Positions 32,558 to 43,009 of a stretch of 64,000 bases of DNA are shown here, one piece after another (positions within the stretch are counted from its first letter, which is position 1; each line of letters opens with the position of its first letter). The notes beneath the pieces are model-generated. The model saw only the letters and a program-made list of their open reading frames with translations, was not told where the DNA came from and made no database searches. The position numbers were made by a program, and so were the translations under genes. Source of the stretch: an uncultured Pseudomonadales bacterium (GTDB taxonomy: Bacteria; Pseudomonadota; Gammaproteobacteria; Pseudomonadales; Pseudohongiellaceae); NCBI GenBank assembly GCA_943789485.1, contig CALSUH010000027.1, positions 1-64,000 of the forward strand. Direction: 5' to 3'.

Positions 32558-32857
32558 ATGCCCATGTCTGACTCAAGCGCACATTCTTACTGGAAAGCCA
32601 ATATCCGCTTAGTGCTCTCCCTTCTCTCTGTCTGGTTCTTCATTTCTTTCGGCTGTGGGATTCTATTTGTCGACGCGCTAGATACGATTCGATTTGGCGG
32701 CTTTAAACTAGGCTTCTGGATTGCACAGCAAGGCTCGATCTTTGCCTTCGTGGCACTCATTCTTATCTATATCCGTGCCATGGATAAGCTAGACGACAAG
32801 TACAATCTTGATTCTTCCAGCGAGAGCGCGAAACCGGCTCAGGAGGAGTCACAATGA
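32558..32857 (+). CDS. DUF4212 small membrane subunit of a sodium:solute symporter
   Basis: 99 aa with two membrane helices (LVLSLLSVWFFISFGCGILF and FWIAQQGSIFAFVALILIYI), matching the DUF4212 family that is almost always encoded just before an SSS-family symporter of the actP-like VC2705 group. It presumably forms an accessory subunit. The stop overlaps the start of the following symporter gene. Confidence 0.88.
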   Translation: MPMSDSSAHSYWKANIRLVLSLLSVWFFISFGCGILFVDALDTIRFGGFKLGFWIAQQGSIFAFVALILIYIRAMDKLDDKYNLDSSSESAKPAQEESQ

Positions 32858-34544
32858 GCGTACAAGTATGGACCTTACCTTTTCGTCTTTCTGTCTTTCT
32901 CTCTCTACATTGGCATCGCTATCTGGTCTCGAGCCGGTTCCACTAAGGAATTCTATGTTGCCGGAGGCGGCGTTACACCGCTCGCAAATGGCATGGCAAC
33001 GGCCGCTGATTGGATGTCGGCCGCGTCCTTTATCTCCATGGCTGGACTCATCTCCTTCCTAGGCAGAGATGGCACATTTTACCTGATGGGCTGGACCGGC
33101 GGCTATGTGTTGCTCGCCCTCCTCTTAGCACCTTATTTGAGAAAATTTGGCAAATTTACTGTGCCGGATTTTATCGGAGATCGCTACTACTCACAGACCG
33201 CCAGGCTAATCGCCGTATTCTGCGCCATCTCTGTCTCCTTCGTTTATGTTTGCGGCCAGATGCAGGGCGCCGGCATCGTGTTCTCTCGTTTTCTTGAGGT
33301 CGACTTTACGACTGGCGTTCTCATCGGCATGACGATTGTGTTTTTTTATGCCGTTCTAGGTGGCATGAAGGGCATAACTTACACGCAGGTTGCTCAGTAC
33401 TGTGTTTTGATCTTCGCTTTCATGGTCCCGGCGATATTCATCTCCATCATGATGACCGGACAACCCGTACCGCAGATTGGTTTCGGCTCTGAACTCACCG
33501 AAGCCTATGGCGGCGGTTACCTGCTGGATAGACCTCGATGGCCTTAGCGAACAGCTTGGCTTTGCAACTTACACAGAAGGCCAACGCAGTACCCAAGACG
33601 TGTTCTTCATAACCGCCGCATTGATGTTCGGCACTGCTGGACTGCCCCATGTAATCATTCGCTTCTTTACTGTACCTAGCGTGAGAGATGCTCGGAAGTC
33701 GGCAGGTTATGCGCTGGTTTTTATCGCCATCCTCTATACGACTGCCCCCGCGGTTGCCGCTTTCGCTCGCACCAATCTCATCAATACAGTCAGCAATGCA
33801 GAATATGAATCAATGCCGGAATGGTTCAGTAAATGGGAAGACACCGGACTCATCACCTTCGATGACAAAAACAATGATGGCATCATTCAATATGTAGGTG
33901 ACCCCCAGACTAACGAGTTAAATGTAAATAGAGACATCATGGTTCTCGCCAACCCTGAGATTGCGGAGCTGCCCCCTTGGGTCATAGCGCTAGTAGTTGC
34001 GGGGGCGCTTGCCGCCGCTTTGTCGACTGCAGCGGGCTTACTCTTGGTAATCTCGACTTCTGTAGCGCATGACATGCTTAAACGAACCTTCATGCCCGCT
34101 ATTACTGAGAAGCAAGAACTTGCTTGCGCGCGGCTATCGATCCTAATTGCAGTACTGATTGCGGGTTACTACGGGATCAATGCGCCTGCCTATGTGGCTC
34201 AGGTGGTCGCCTTCGCGTTTGGGCTAGCTGCAGCGTCATTCTTCCCTGCCATCGTCCTAGGCATCTTTCAAAAACGCATGAACAAGGAAGGGGCTATCGC
34301 TGGAATGGTAGTCGGCTTTACTTTTACCGCGGCTTATATTATCTACTTCAAAATTATCAACCCAGCTGCTGATAGTGCTGATAATTGGTTTTTTGGAATT
34401 TCACCAGAAGGGATTGGCGCTCTAGGTACAGTCGCAAATCTAGTAGTCGCGCTGTTCGTGGCGAAGTTCACCCCAGCTGCTCCTGAAGAAGTGCAGGAAA
34501 TCGTAGAGAATATCCGACTGCCTGGTGAGGCAATTCCTCGCTAG
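32854..34544 (+). pseudogene. Sodium:solute symporter (SSS/SLC5 family), two frameshifts
   Basis: SLC5-type Na+-coupled transporter, probably for a small organic acid. Recognisable stretches: STKEFYVAGGGVTPLANGMA, AADWMSAASFISMAGLISFL, GTAGLPHVIIRFFTVPSVRD and AALSTAAGLLLVISTSVAHD (Na+-site region). One extra base near 32880 shifts the frame after VQVWT, and one extra C near 33535 breaks LDRLDGLSEQLGF. About 12 membrane helices are present in order. These are the last clear indels of the frameshift-dense block. It ends at a strong bidirectional terminator. Confidence 0.88.
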
Positions 34545-34568
34545 AAATACTTTATACACAGTAGTAAC

Positions 34569-34608
34569 AAAAAGGGTTCAGAGTGTTTACACACTCTGAA
34601 CCCTTTTT
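34569..34608. terminator. Bidirectional rho-independent terminator
   Basis: An 18-bp perfect stem (34569-34586 pairing with 34591-34608) with a four-base loop, starting in an A-run and ending in a T-run. It serves both the symporter on the plus strand and the alanine symporter on the minus strand, which converge here. Confidence 0.93.
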
Positions 34609-34635
34609 GAATGAGGCGTTCTTAGTTCTTATGTC

Positions 34636-36303
34636 TTATGTTTCGCCGTGTTTGGTTTCTTCCCAATATTTTTTCACGGTCTGCTTCATCTCTTTGTGCA
34701 TAAACAAGATGCCTATCAAATTCGGCACCGTCATCAATACGATCGTAATAAGTGCTATGTTCCACACGATGGTGGTATCTGCCAGCGCCGCATAGAAGAA
34801 GCCCAATACGTATACCACGCGATACGGCAGTACCGATTTCGGGCCGAACAAGTAAGTCATGGCCCGGTCTCCGTAGTACGACCAAGCGATTGCTGTAGAA
34901 AAGGCAAACAACATCAAGCCTATGGAAACAATATATTTACCGAAATCCCCAAACAGGCCTTTCGTGTAGGCCATCGTCGTTAGCGGAACAGAGTGCAGTA
35001 ACGACTTGCCGGACACCTCCACTGTAGTATCATCTAGCCTGCCTTCGGACACCGAGACTTCGCCAGTGATTAGCTCTCCATCTCTAGCATAGAGGACATC
35101 CTCAGCAAAGGATCGTGAACTGAGCAGCGTGAAATCTTGGTTGCTGTCGGCGACGCGCCCATCCAGAAGAGCAATATCGCCAGAGAAACTACTCGCTTCA
35201 GATTCATCTCCGTTAAGAAAAATAAAGAGCTGAGCCACATCCTCTGCATTCGATTCCTCATAGGAACCTGCTACGAACCGCATATCCGCGCGTTGAAATT
35301 CGTTATCGAATTTTTCCTTCCACACACCAGATGAAAGAATTACCAGTCCGGTAATAGTACAAATGACGATAGTATCGATAAACGGCTCGAGAATGGACAC
35401 CATGCCTTCATCGGCTGGCTCATCGGTTCTAGCCGCGGCGTGAGCGATAGGTGCAGAACCCTGGCCAGCCTCATTTGAGTACAAGCCTCGGTTTACACCT
35501 CGATCGAACGCATAGGCGAACGTGGCACCAAGGAAGCCCCCGGCTGCGGCGGAGCCAGTGAACGCATCGGAGAATATAGATACAAAAGAGGGAATGATAT
35601 TACCGATGTTTGGCAGGATTACTGCAAACGCGCCTACAAGATAGATGATCGCCATGGTGGGCACGATAGTCGCTGCCACTTTTGCTATTCGGCTAATACC
35701 ACCAATAATCACCAGAGCCAACAATACTGACAACACACTGGCGGTAATAATAGGCTCTAAAGAGAACGTGCTCTGCAGTCCAGCGGCTATACTATTGATC
35801 TGTGGCAGGTTGCCAGTTCCAAATGAGCTCAGCACTGTAGCAATAGCAAACAGTATTGCTAACCACTTCGCGTTAAGCCCCTTCTCCATATAGTACATCG
35901 GGCCACCTGCCATGGTGCCATCGGCGGTCTTGGTCCTGTATTTGTGAGAGAGCGTTACTTCGACAAACTTACTGGTCATCCCAAAGAACGCAGTCATCCA
36001 CATCCAGAACAACGCAGCTGGACCACCAAGGTGCAAAGCCAAAGCCACGCCGCCGATGTTGCCAGTTCCGACAGTACCGGATAGCGCCGTTGCTAGAGCT
36101 TGAAAATGCGTCGTGTCACCCTGCGCCCCATCCTTATCAAACTTACCTCTGGTTATACCGATGGCATGCCTGAAATAGCGTATCTGCGGAAATCCTAGAT
36201 AGATTGTAAAAAAGACACCGGTAGAGAGAAGTAAAGCTGGGAACCAAAGTGCGCTTCCTAGATAGCCGTCCAAGAAAATCAGAAAATCATTAACCGCGTC
36301 CAA
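34636..36303 (-). CDS. Alanine/glycine:cation symporter (AGCS family) with a large insertion
   Basis: Na+- or H+-coupled amino-acid symporter. Family hallmarks: [40 protein letters not shown] and [20 protein letters not shown]. Most members have about 450-480 aa; this one has 555 because of a hydrophilic block of about 110 residues (about 320-430, containing [20 protein letters not shown]) between two membrane helices. Such a block may face the periplasm. The amino acid transported cannot be told from sequence. Intact. Confidence 0.9.
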   Translation of the reverse strand: MDAVNDFLIFLDGYLGSALWFPALLLSTGVFFTIYLGFPQIRYFRHAIGITRGKFDKDGAQGDTTHFQALATALSGTVGTGNIGGVALALHLGGPAALFWMWMTAFFGMTSKFVEVTLSHKYRTKTADGTMAGGPMYYMEKGLNAKWLAILFAIATVLSSFGTGNLPQINSIAAGLQSTFSLEPIITASVLSVLLALVIIGGISRIAKVAATIVPTMAIIYLVGAFAVILPNIGNIIPSFVSIFSDAFTGSAAAGGFLGATFAYAFDRGVNRGLYSNEAGQGSAPIAHAAARTDEPADEGMVSILEPFIDTIVICTITGLVILSSGVWKEKFDNEFQRADMRFVAGSYEESNAEDVAQLFIFLNGDESEASSFSGDIALLDGRVADSNQDFTLLSSRSFAEDVLYARDGELITGEVSVSEGRLDDTTVEVSGKSLLHSVPLTTMAYTKGLFGDFGKYIVSIGLMLFAFSTAIAWSYYGDRAMTYLFGPKSVLPYRVVYVLGFFYAALADTTIVWNIALITIVLMTVPNLIGILFMHKEMKQTVKKYWEETKHGET

Positions 36304-36361
36304 TGTAATACCCCACTAGAATTATGTTCACCAAGTCTTAAAACTGGCTTTATCGCGACTA

Positions 36362-37183
36362 CTAATCGTCGCTTATTGTAATCGTTGGCCCCGCGCTATT
36401 GTTTGGTGCTAAGGCTTGCAACTGCTGCTCAACATTTTTGGCCAATTCAATATAAGCCTTCGTGGCAGCGTGATCAACTTTCGATGCTACCACAGGATTG
36501 CCTGCGTCCGTTGTTTCTCTGATGGTTAAATCCAGAGGCAAACGACCTATAACCTCAACACCGTATTCAGCCGACAGCGAGTCCCCTCCGCCAGTGCCAA
36601 AGATAGCCTCTTCATGCCCGCAATTAGTGCAGGTATGGCTGCTCATATTCTCCACTACGCCCACTATAGGAACATCTACCTTTTTGAACATTTCTATTCC
36701 CTTGCGGGCGTCAGACAAGGCAACATCCTGAGGCGTCGTGACGATAACCGCACCGCTCACCTTGACCGACTGTGCGAGACTCAGTTGTATATCGCCGGTG
36801 CCCGGTGGCATGTCGACGATTAAATAATCCAGCTCGGACCAGGCTGTATCATTCAGCATCTGGTTGAAAGCAGAAATAATCATTGGGGCCCGCCACACCA
36901 TCGCTGTTTTCTGATCGACTAGGAACCCCATGGAATTACATTCTATGCCGTGGGCCAACAACGGCAGCATGAATTTTTTATCATGTATTTTTGGTCGTGT
37001 ACCATCAGGGACTCCCATCATCAAAGGCAAGCTAGGCCCATAAATATCCGCATCTAAGATGCCAACTTTTCTCCCTAGCTTGGACAGAGCCAACGCGAGA
37101 TTCACAGCAGTTGTCGATTTTCCTACCCCACCCTTACCTGAAGCCACACAAACAATACGATTAATCTTTTCGATACTTCTCAC
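36362..37183 (-). CDS. mrp: Mrp/ApbC-family Fe-S carrier ATPase (short form)
   Basis: Mrp proteins are P-loop ATPases that deliver Fe-S clusters. Walker A CVASGKGGVGKSTTAVNLAL, switch ADIYGPSLPLMMG, VDMPPGTGDIQLSL and the cluster-binding CxxC (SSHTCTNCGHEE) are present. The usual N-terminal MIP18/DUF59 domain (about 90 residues) is absent: the frame is closed by a stop about 25 codons upstream. GTG at 37183 is preferred, with GAGGGA six bases before it. The 361-base gap upstream contains no gene I can recognise; metG, the usual neighbour, is not here. Confidence 0.9.
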   Translation of the reverse strand: MRSIEKINRIVCVASGKGGVGKSTTAVNLALALSKLGRKVGILDADIYGPSLPLMMGVPDGTRPKIHDKKFMLPLLAHGIECNSMGFLVDQKTAMVWRAPMIISAFNQMLNDTAWSELDYLIVDMPPGTGDIQLSLAQSVKVSGAVIVTTPQDVALSDARKGIEMFKKVDVPIVGVVENMSSHTCTNCGHEEAIFGTGGGDSLSAEYGVEVIGRLPLDLTIRETTDAGNPVVASKVDHAATKAYIELAKNVEQQLQALAPNNSAGPTITISDD

Positions 37184-37544
37184 AACTATTCCCTCTATTT
37201 CATCGGTTACGCCTGATTGCTGTGGCGTATCCTGTATTCCATCGTCATCTCTGCACTAAATTTCTAGTAGATAGTGGCACTAACCCAGTTAAACTGCAGC
37301 TGATTATCTTTGATTAGCTAGGAAAAATCCAAGGGTGCAGTAGTCAATAGAGCACCCCAAGCAGATATTTTCGCTATCTAAGAACTTCTTAATCAAATTT
37401 CGACGAGAACACAGCAATCTATGCAAATTGAGAATGACAGACTAGCAGCTTGACCGCTAGAATCTAGAACCTGTGAAGAGCGTTAACTGTATCCTCTTCC
37501 TTCCCATTGATTGACCATGCGGCATTCCCGCTAGAAACTAGAAT

Positions 37545-38087
37545 ATGCAAAAACCACTCACACTCTCCTGCGCCTTTCTGTTCTTGGGTGCTGCGGCTCT
37601 ACCTTTTTATGTAGCTGCGGAGCTGCAGGAAGATACCGGGATCAAATTCGCGTTTTATTCCTCGGCTTGGGGAGAAAATACCGATGACGGCTTGCGTCTT
37701 GTCGCGTTAAACCAAACCCCAGCCCGAATTCGCTTGAACAGCATTGAATTGCACGGCAGCGAAGCGGCAACTGAGTCTATACTTATCGACGTGGAATTAG
37801 AGGTTCCTTCCGAAGGCTATGCCGATAAAGAATTCGATTATCTCGACCTGCTCTCGGACGATGAATGTATCGATCGAACTATGCAGGACAACTGGAAGCT
37901 CGTAGAAATCTCAAACTACACATTAAATCCATCCGTGCGAAATCTCATTATCGAGAATACGGATTCGTTTCGGATCTATCAATGTGTGAAGACTATCTCA
38001 ACCTCTTGGACCGATCTCGATAGCAATCAGCTATTCGAATACGACGAATGGGTCCTGTTCCATTTCGAAACCCGCAGAGATTTATAA
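37545..38087 (+). CDS. Secreted protein of unknown function
   Basis: Not recognised. 180 aa with a signal peptide (LSCAFLFLGAAALPFYVAA, predicted cleavage near residue 27). The mature part looks all-beta: RLVALNQTPARIRLNSIELH, ILIDVELEVPSEGYADKEF, and two cysteines (DDECID, YQCVKT) that could form a disulfide. Charged, acidic, no membrane helix. It stands alone between divergent mrp and a terminator, so context gives no function. Codon use looks like the flanks. Confidence 0.7.
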   Translation: MQKPLTLSCAFLFLGAAALPFYVAAELQEDTGIKFAFYSSAWGENTDDGLRLVALNQTPARIRLNSIELHGSEAATESILIDVELEVPSEGYADKEFDYLDLLSDDECIDRTMQDNWKLVEISNYTLNPSVRNLIIENTDSFRIYQCVKTISTSWTDLDSNQLFEYDEWVLFHFETRRDL

Positions 38088-38113
38088 CAACGGCAGACAG
38101 AAAATAAAAAGCT

Positions 38114-38146
38114 AAAAAAAACCCGCTTAAATAAGCGGGTTTTTTT
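38114..38146. terminator. Bidirectional rho-independent terminator
   Basis: A nine-base stem ACCCGCTTA (38121-38129) / TAAGCGGGT (38132-38140) lies between an A-run and a T-run. It sits between the convergent secreted-protein gene and hppA and can serve both. Confidence 0.92.
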
Positions 38147-38212
38147 GTTAGCCTTTCAGAGAGCTGTTTTACACAGATTTCAGAAGCTTTTTTTTCGACC
38201 GTTTTACTCTTC

Positions 38213-40339
38213 CTACATCAAGATACCGCCGTATTGAACAAAGAATGGAGCAAACACAAGGCTCAGAATCGCAGATAGCTTGATCAGAATATTCAGTGAA
38301 GGACCCGAGGTATCTTTCATTGGATCGCCAACAGTATCACCAACAACAGCGGCAGTGTGCTCATCCGAGCCTTTTCCGCCATGGTTGCCCGCTTCGATAT
38401 ATTTTTTAGCATTGTCCCAAGCGCCGCCACTGTTAGAGGAAGCTATCGCCAGGACACCACCTGTAATCAATGAACCGATCAACAATGCCGCAACAGCTTC
38501 AACGCCGAACAGATAGCCCACAACGATAGGCGAGCCCATGATCAATACACCTGGTGCTATCATTTCTTTCAGCGCTGCTTGCGTTGATATGGCGACACAT
38601 TTCGCATAGTCAGGAGTACCTGTACCTTCCATGATGCCTGGAATTGTCTTGAACTGATGACGTACTTCTTCAATCATCGCAAATGCCGCTACGCCAACTG
38701 ATTTCATAGTCATAGCTGAGAACAAGAAAGGTAAAACTGCACCGACAAACAGGAAAGTGAACACTAGTGGCTCTAGCAGGCTCATAGTAATCGGCTCACC
38801 GCGCAGTTCTTCGGCAGTTAAAATAAAAGCCGCGAACAGGGCAAGTGAAGTTAATATCGCAGCACCAATAGCAAATCCCTTACCAATGGCTGCAGTAGTA
38901 TTACCAGCAGAGTCAAGGATATCAGTCCTACGTCTAACTTCTGATTCCAAGCCTACCATCTCCGCAATACCACCGGCGTTGTCAGCTACAGGTCCGTAAG
39001 CATCGATAGTCAGGGTTAGCACAAGGCTTCCCAACATACCCAATGAAGCGATCGCGATGCCGTACATGCCCGCTAGTTCCCAAGAGATGAAGATGCTTAT
39101 CGCAATGGCGATATAAGGAAGCACAGTACTCTTATAGCCGAGCGCAAGGCCGTAGATGATGTTAGTAGCAACGCCAGTCTCACAGGACTTTGCGACTTCT
39201 TGTACAGGAGAGAATTTTTCAGATGTGTAGTAGCCAGTCAATAAGCCAACCGCCAATCCTGAAATCAAGCCTGCCAAGAAGCATAAATAAACACCAACAC
39301 TCGTATACTCTGCACCGTTCAAAATAAAGTCAGCTGGAATTAGCGCGGTAGTAAAGAAGTACATAACCACAGCCATAATAGCGCTGGATATAATAAGTAG
39401 CTTCATCAGAGCCGGTGCTACGTCGTCTTCAGTCTTTACACCGACCAACAGCTTAGTGAGTAGTGCAATTGGAATACCTACCGCACTGATCAAGATCGGG
39501 AATAACAATGCATCTGGGTTACCGGCAAAAACGACCGCGCTAATGACCATTGCAGCACAGGTACTTTCCGCACAAGAACCGAAAAGGTCAGCGCCCATAC
39601 CAGCAACATCGCCCACGTTGTCACCAACGTTGTCTGCAATTACCGCTGGGTTACGTGGGTCATCTTCGGGGATGCCCTGCTCAACCTTACCTACAAGGTC
39701 AGCGCCAACGTCAGCAGCCTTAGTAAAGATACCACCGCCAACACGTGCAAAGAGAGCTATTGTAGAACCACCCAGTCCAAAGCCTGCAATCACTTCCATA
39801 AGGATGTGATTATTTTCGGGGCCAAGATCAACAAGCAACCAGCTCATCACCACATAGATGATAACCAGTCCAAGCGTCGCTAGTCCGACAAGCGCAAAAC
39901 CCATTACAGCGCCAGAGTTAATCGCCACATCATACGCAGCCGAGATGTCTTTCTTCGCTGAAACCGTAGTTCGCGCATTGCCTTGAGTCGCTACCTTCAT
40001 ACCGATATAGCCAGAAGCTATGGATATCGCACCACCAAACAGGAAGGCCATAGCAGTATAGATACCCTCATGGATATCCGGGGTATGAGTATTGTCGATC
40101 AGAATGGCGATAATAGCGGCGAAAACCACCATGAATATCGTCAGGACTTTGTATTCCTGCTTCAAGAAGGCCATCGCTCCTTTGGAGATAGCGCCGTGGA
40201 TGAAAGTTAGCTTCTTTGACTGTTCTTCATCCAGCCCTAGATCAAGCGGTATACTTACAACCTTCTTCATGTAAAAGAAGGCTATACCCAAGCCCATCAG
40301 CGACAGGATTGTAGTTACCCAAATTGTTATGCCTGACAT
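38213..40339 (-). CDS. hppA: Membrane-bound pyrophosphatase (K+-dependent, ion-pumping)
   Basis: HppA couples PPi hydrolysis to ion export across the inner membrane. About 15-16 helices over 708 aa. Catalytic segments: [55 protein letters not shown] and [20 protein letters not shown]. Ala in [10 protein letters not shown] (where K+-independent enzymes have Lys) indicates a K+-dependent enzyme. The ion-gate region reads LFGSCAEST, with the Glu in the plant-like H+-pump place rather than one turn earlier as in Thermotoga-type Na+ pumps. Databases usually label this family sodium-translocating, so the pumped ion stays open. Confidence 0.93.
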   Translation of the reverse strand: MSGITIWVTTILSLMGLGIAFFYMKKVVSIPLDLGLDEEQSKKLTFIHGAISKGAMAFLKQEYKVLTIFMVVFAAIIAILIDNTHTPDIHEGIYTAMAFLFGGAISIASGYIGMKVATQGNARTTVSAKKDISAAYDVAINSGAVMGFALVGLATLGLVIIYVVMSWLLVDLGPENNHILMEVIAGFGLGGSTIALFARVGGGIFTKAADVGADLVGKVEQGIPEDDPRNPAVIADNVGDNVGDVAGMGADLFGSCAESTCAAMVISAVVFAGNPDALLFPILISAVGIPIALLTKLLVGVKTEDDVAPALMKLLIISSAIMAVVMYFFTTALIPADFILNGAEYTSVGVYLCFLAGLISGLAVGLLTGYYTSEKFSPVQEVAKSCETGVATNIIYGLALGYKSTVLPYIAIAISIFISWELAGMYGIAIASLGMLGSLVLTLTIDAYGPVADNAGGIAEMVGLESEVRRRTDILDSAGNTTAAIGKGFAIGAAILTSLALFAAFILTAEELRGEPITMSLLEPLVFTFLFVGAVLPFLFSAMTMKSVGVAAFAMIEEVRHQFKTIPGIMEGTGTPDYAKCVAISTQAALKEMIAPGVLIMGSPIVVGYLFGVEAVAALLIGSLITGGVLAIASSNSGGAWDNAKKYIEAGNHGGKGSDEHTAAVVGDTVGDPMKDTSGPSLNILIKLSAILSLVFAPFFVQYGGILM

Positions 40340-40531
40340 CGAAATTCTTCCTCTTGAAATGGAATGTTTAATTTAAAGGCGCGCACTTTACCATAATGAA
40401 CGCCGCAAAAAAAGCCGAGAACCCACTGTGAAAGCGGTATTTCCGTGCTTATCGATAGATTGAAGGAGAAGCAATAACTAGCCGACTTCGCGGGATGTGG
40501 GACGGGGACTAAAAACGGCCTGCCTGGGGTA

Positions 40532-40705
40532 TTATTTCTTAGATTTACGGTTCTTCTTTTTAGAGATTGAGCTGTTAGCTGCCGCCTTATCAGCCTCACC
40601 GCGAGCCAATCGAAAGGCTTGGCGCATCTCGTCGAGCTTTGCCTCCTTGCGCTTGTGTAGCTGGTTTTCCTTACCTGCTTGAAAATCGACTATTTTATTA
40701 TTCAT
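40532..40705 (-). CDS. Small basic protein of unknown function
   Basis: 57 aa, no signal peptide or membrane helix. It begins MNNKIVDFQAGKENQLHKRK and ends in a lysine-rich tail SISKKKNRKSKK, with a predicted single amphipathic helix between (AKLDEMRQAFRLARGEADKA). The overall pattern, helix plus basic ends, resembles small DUF4169-like nucleic-acid-associated proteins, but this is only a resemblance. It lies between hppA and a lipoprotein gene on the same strand. Confidence 0.55.
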   Translation of the reverse strand: MNNKIVDFQAGKENQLHKRKEAKLDEMRQAFRLARGEADKAAANSSISKKKNRKSKK

Positions 40706-40730
40706 ATCGAGATAGTAACCCCAAAACTGT

Positions 40731-41384
40731 CTATGGAGAATTAGCCTGACGCACTAATTCATTCTTACGGGATTCTAATTCCGCTATTAATTCCTTCGCC
40801 AGAGGCTCTACAGTATTGCCCTGTTCATCGGTATTTGGGTATTTGGCCTGCTCTTGTGCCAACGTCGTCAACAGTTCTTCCGCTGTCTCGACAGCTCGCG
40901 CCAGCATAGCAACTCTCGACGCCTCTTCACCTCTTCTCGTCTCGATCGAGGCAATCTGTTGTTCCAGCTCTGTGATTCTGTCTAACCTATCCTGTTTACC
41001 AGCTTCAGCTGCCACTATCGCAGCACTTCGCTCACGCTCCGCTTGCTCGCGTGCTTGCTGCTCTTGCCGCTCCGCCTCGTCTTGGGCTCTAGCCTCGGCA
41101 ACCTGCCGCTCTCTTGCCTCTCGCTCTTGACGCCGTTCCGCAGCCGCTCGTTCTCTTTGCTGTTGAAGCTCAGCAGCTTGGGCGCGCTCTTGATCTGCCA
41201 CGACTTGCGCCGCTTCCTTCTCCAACGCCACGCGCTCGGCTTCGACAACGGCGATCTCTGCGTCTTTCGCAGCCTGAGAGGCACAAGATCCCAGCAGCAG
41301 TAGCATTAAAGTGGCAACGACAACACGAATTTTTGCGGCACTTAGTAGTAAATATGCTTCGCGATCCCGCAAACGGTTTTTCAT
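40731..41384 (-). CDS. Coiled-coil lipoprotein
   Basis: 217 aa. A signal segment ends in a lipobox (LLGSC, Cys at about residue 34), so it should be lipid-anchored. From about residue 40 to 130 the chain is almost pure Glu, Arg, Ala and Gln, a long charged single helix or coiled coil. A second short coiled coil follows (DRLDRITELEQQIASIETRR). The ATG at 41384 has AGGAG six bases upstream. Architecture resembles envelope spacer lipoproteins, but I recognise no specific family and suggest no function beyond a structural or tethering role. Confidence 0.75.
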   Translation of the reverse strand: MKNRLRDREAYLLLSAAKIRVVVATLMLLLLGSCASQAAKDAEIAVVEAERVALEKEAAQVVADQERAQAAELQQQRERAAAERRQEREARERQVAEARAQDEAERQEQQAREQAERERSAAIVAAEAGKQDRLDRITELEQQIASIETRRGEEASRVAMLARAVETAEELLTTLAQEQAKYPNTDEQGNTVEPLAKELIAELESRKNELVRQANSP

Positions 41385-41626
41385 GGCAATCTCCTTCAGA
41401 CTAAGTGCATAGTATCGAGTGCACTCTTTACTTCGAGGGATACTAACTCCAAGCCCTTGATTAATAAATTATTTTCACTATAAATCGTAAATTTTATCGC
41501 TTTTTCCGTAGTTTATAGCGATAAACACGCTGTTTGTCAGTAAAATCAAAATCTACACCTGCTATCGGCAGGATCGAAATGATTTTTATCTTGGTGGTTT
41601 AATCCAGCGAGCAATACCAACTGATC

Positions 41627-42985
41627 ATGAGCAGGCAAGTCACATTGGACTCTAGACCTTCAGCGCGCCCGAAGCTCACTACAATTTTGCTGCGAACCCT
41701 TGTAGTGCTGCTACTCAGCACGCCGGTAATAGTGCTGCTACTTGCTATAGAGAGTTCTCCCAGTCTCGTCGTTGAACAACAGTTAAGTGATGAAGAGCTT
41801 TCCAAAATTCAAACCCTGTTGCTGGAAAGTACCCCACAGTCCCCTAGCTATGCGAGCCGGCATGAACTGCAGCTCAACTCCCAAGAACTGAGCTTACTAC
41901 TGCGCTATGCGGTTAACATAATGAACCTCTCTTCTGACTGGGCAGCACAAACTCAACTATCCCAAGGCAATCTAAATACACAATTAAGTGTTCAGCTAGG
42001 CGCCGGGCCTCTGCCCATCTACATGAACGTAGAGGCCGATTTCATCGAGGATGCCAACCTGCTAACGCTGAATGCACTGCGAATAGGCAGAATTGATGTG
42101 CCCAATAGACTTCTACAATTCACACTACAGCGGCTACGAGGAGACCTCGCAACTGAAAACGTCGCCTATCAGGATTTCAGCGAACTGATCAACACTATTG
42201 AACGTGTCGATCTCGAGATAAACCAAATGACCGTTGCACTGCAGTGGAACCGGAATCTAATTAGTCGCATCGGCAGTCAGGCGCAGCAGCTTTTTATATC
42301 CGAGCAAGATCAGCAGCGCATAATCAACTACTACGCTATCATCACAAATATTGCTGCAGCAGTGCCCATCGACATTCGGGCTGTATCGGTCAATGCTTTT
42401 CTATCGCCACTGTTTGCCGCGGCAGCGGAGAAGACCTTAGCGGGCAGTGACCCTATTGCAGAGAACCGAACTGCCTTTCAAACCCTAGCCGCCTATTTAA
42501 ATAAAGAATCGATCGCACAACTCATCGGAAAAGAATCCGCCGCCGAAATCGAACCAGCCCCCTTCATAGAAGCAAGGCTGCTTCGACGTCAGGATCTGGC
42601 ACAGCATCTAGTTTCGGTAGCAGCAATAACCGCTTCGGCTGGCGCGGACCTCGCACAGATGCTGTCCACAACGAAGGAAGCCTATGATGCGCGCTACCGT
42701 TCCGGGTTCAGTTTTTCTGATCTTACTGCCAATAATGTGGGTGTCAGCATCGCGCGGCTGGCAACGAGAGACCCTGAAACTGCCAAAATCATGCAGGGCC
42801 GACTGGCAAACCTACAAAATGAATCTGACTATATGCCTCAGGTAGGCAACAACCAAGATGGCCTATCCGAAACCGATTTCAATGCAATGTATACGGATAG
42901 AAGCAGTCCACAATACGCAAAGCGACTCGCCGAAATTCAAACACTTATCGACAGCCGACCGCTATTTTCAGAATTGTTTCAATAG
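41627..42985 (+). CDS. Predicted inner-membrane anchored protein of unknown function
   Basis: 452 aa, family not recognised. One N-terminal membrane helix (LVVLLLSTPVIVLLLAI) after a basic stretch predicts a periplasmic body. That body has alternating strands resembling an AsmA- or SIMPL-like sheet (LNTQLSVQLGAGPLPIYMNV, VEADFIEDANLLTLNALRIG) and then a helical half (residues about 220-450) rich in Ala, Leu and Gln. Followed 25 bases later by the DksA-like gene. Intact, codon use as in its neighbours. Confidence 0.7.
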   Translation: MSRQVTLDSRPSARPKLTTILLRTLVVLLLSTPVIVLLLAIESSPSLVVEQQLSDEELSKIQTLLLESTPQSPSYASRHELQLNSQELSLLLRYAVNIMNLSSDWAAQTQLSQGNLNTQLSVQLGAGPLPIYMNVEADFIEDANLLTLNALRIGRIDVPNRLLQFTLQRLRGDLATENVAYQDFSELINTIERVDLEINQMTVALQWNRNLISRIGSQAQQLFISEQDQQRIINYYAIITNIAAAVPIDIRAVSVNAFLSPLFAAAAEKTLAGSDPIAENRTAFQTLAAYLNKESIAQLIGKESAAEIEPAPFIEARLLRRQDLAQHLVSVAAITASAGADLAQMLSTTKEAYDARYRSGFSFSDLTANNVGVSIARLATRDPETAKIMQGRLANLQNESDYMPQVGNNQDGLSETDFNAMYTDRSSPQYAKRLAEIQTLIDSRPLFSELFQ

Positions 42986-43009
42986 AAGATTCGTTCAGCT
43001 AATGTAACT

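Noticed and set aside
23880..33540. Genuine pseudogenisation of LPS transport and rpoN
   Set aside because: Motifs are intact in shifted frames and the genes are essential or needed by other genes in the window; sequence error is more economical.
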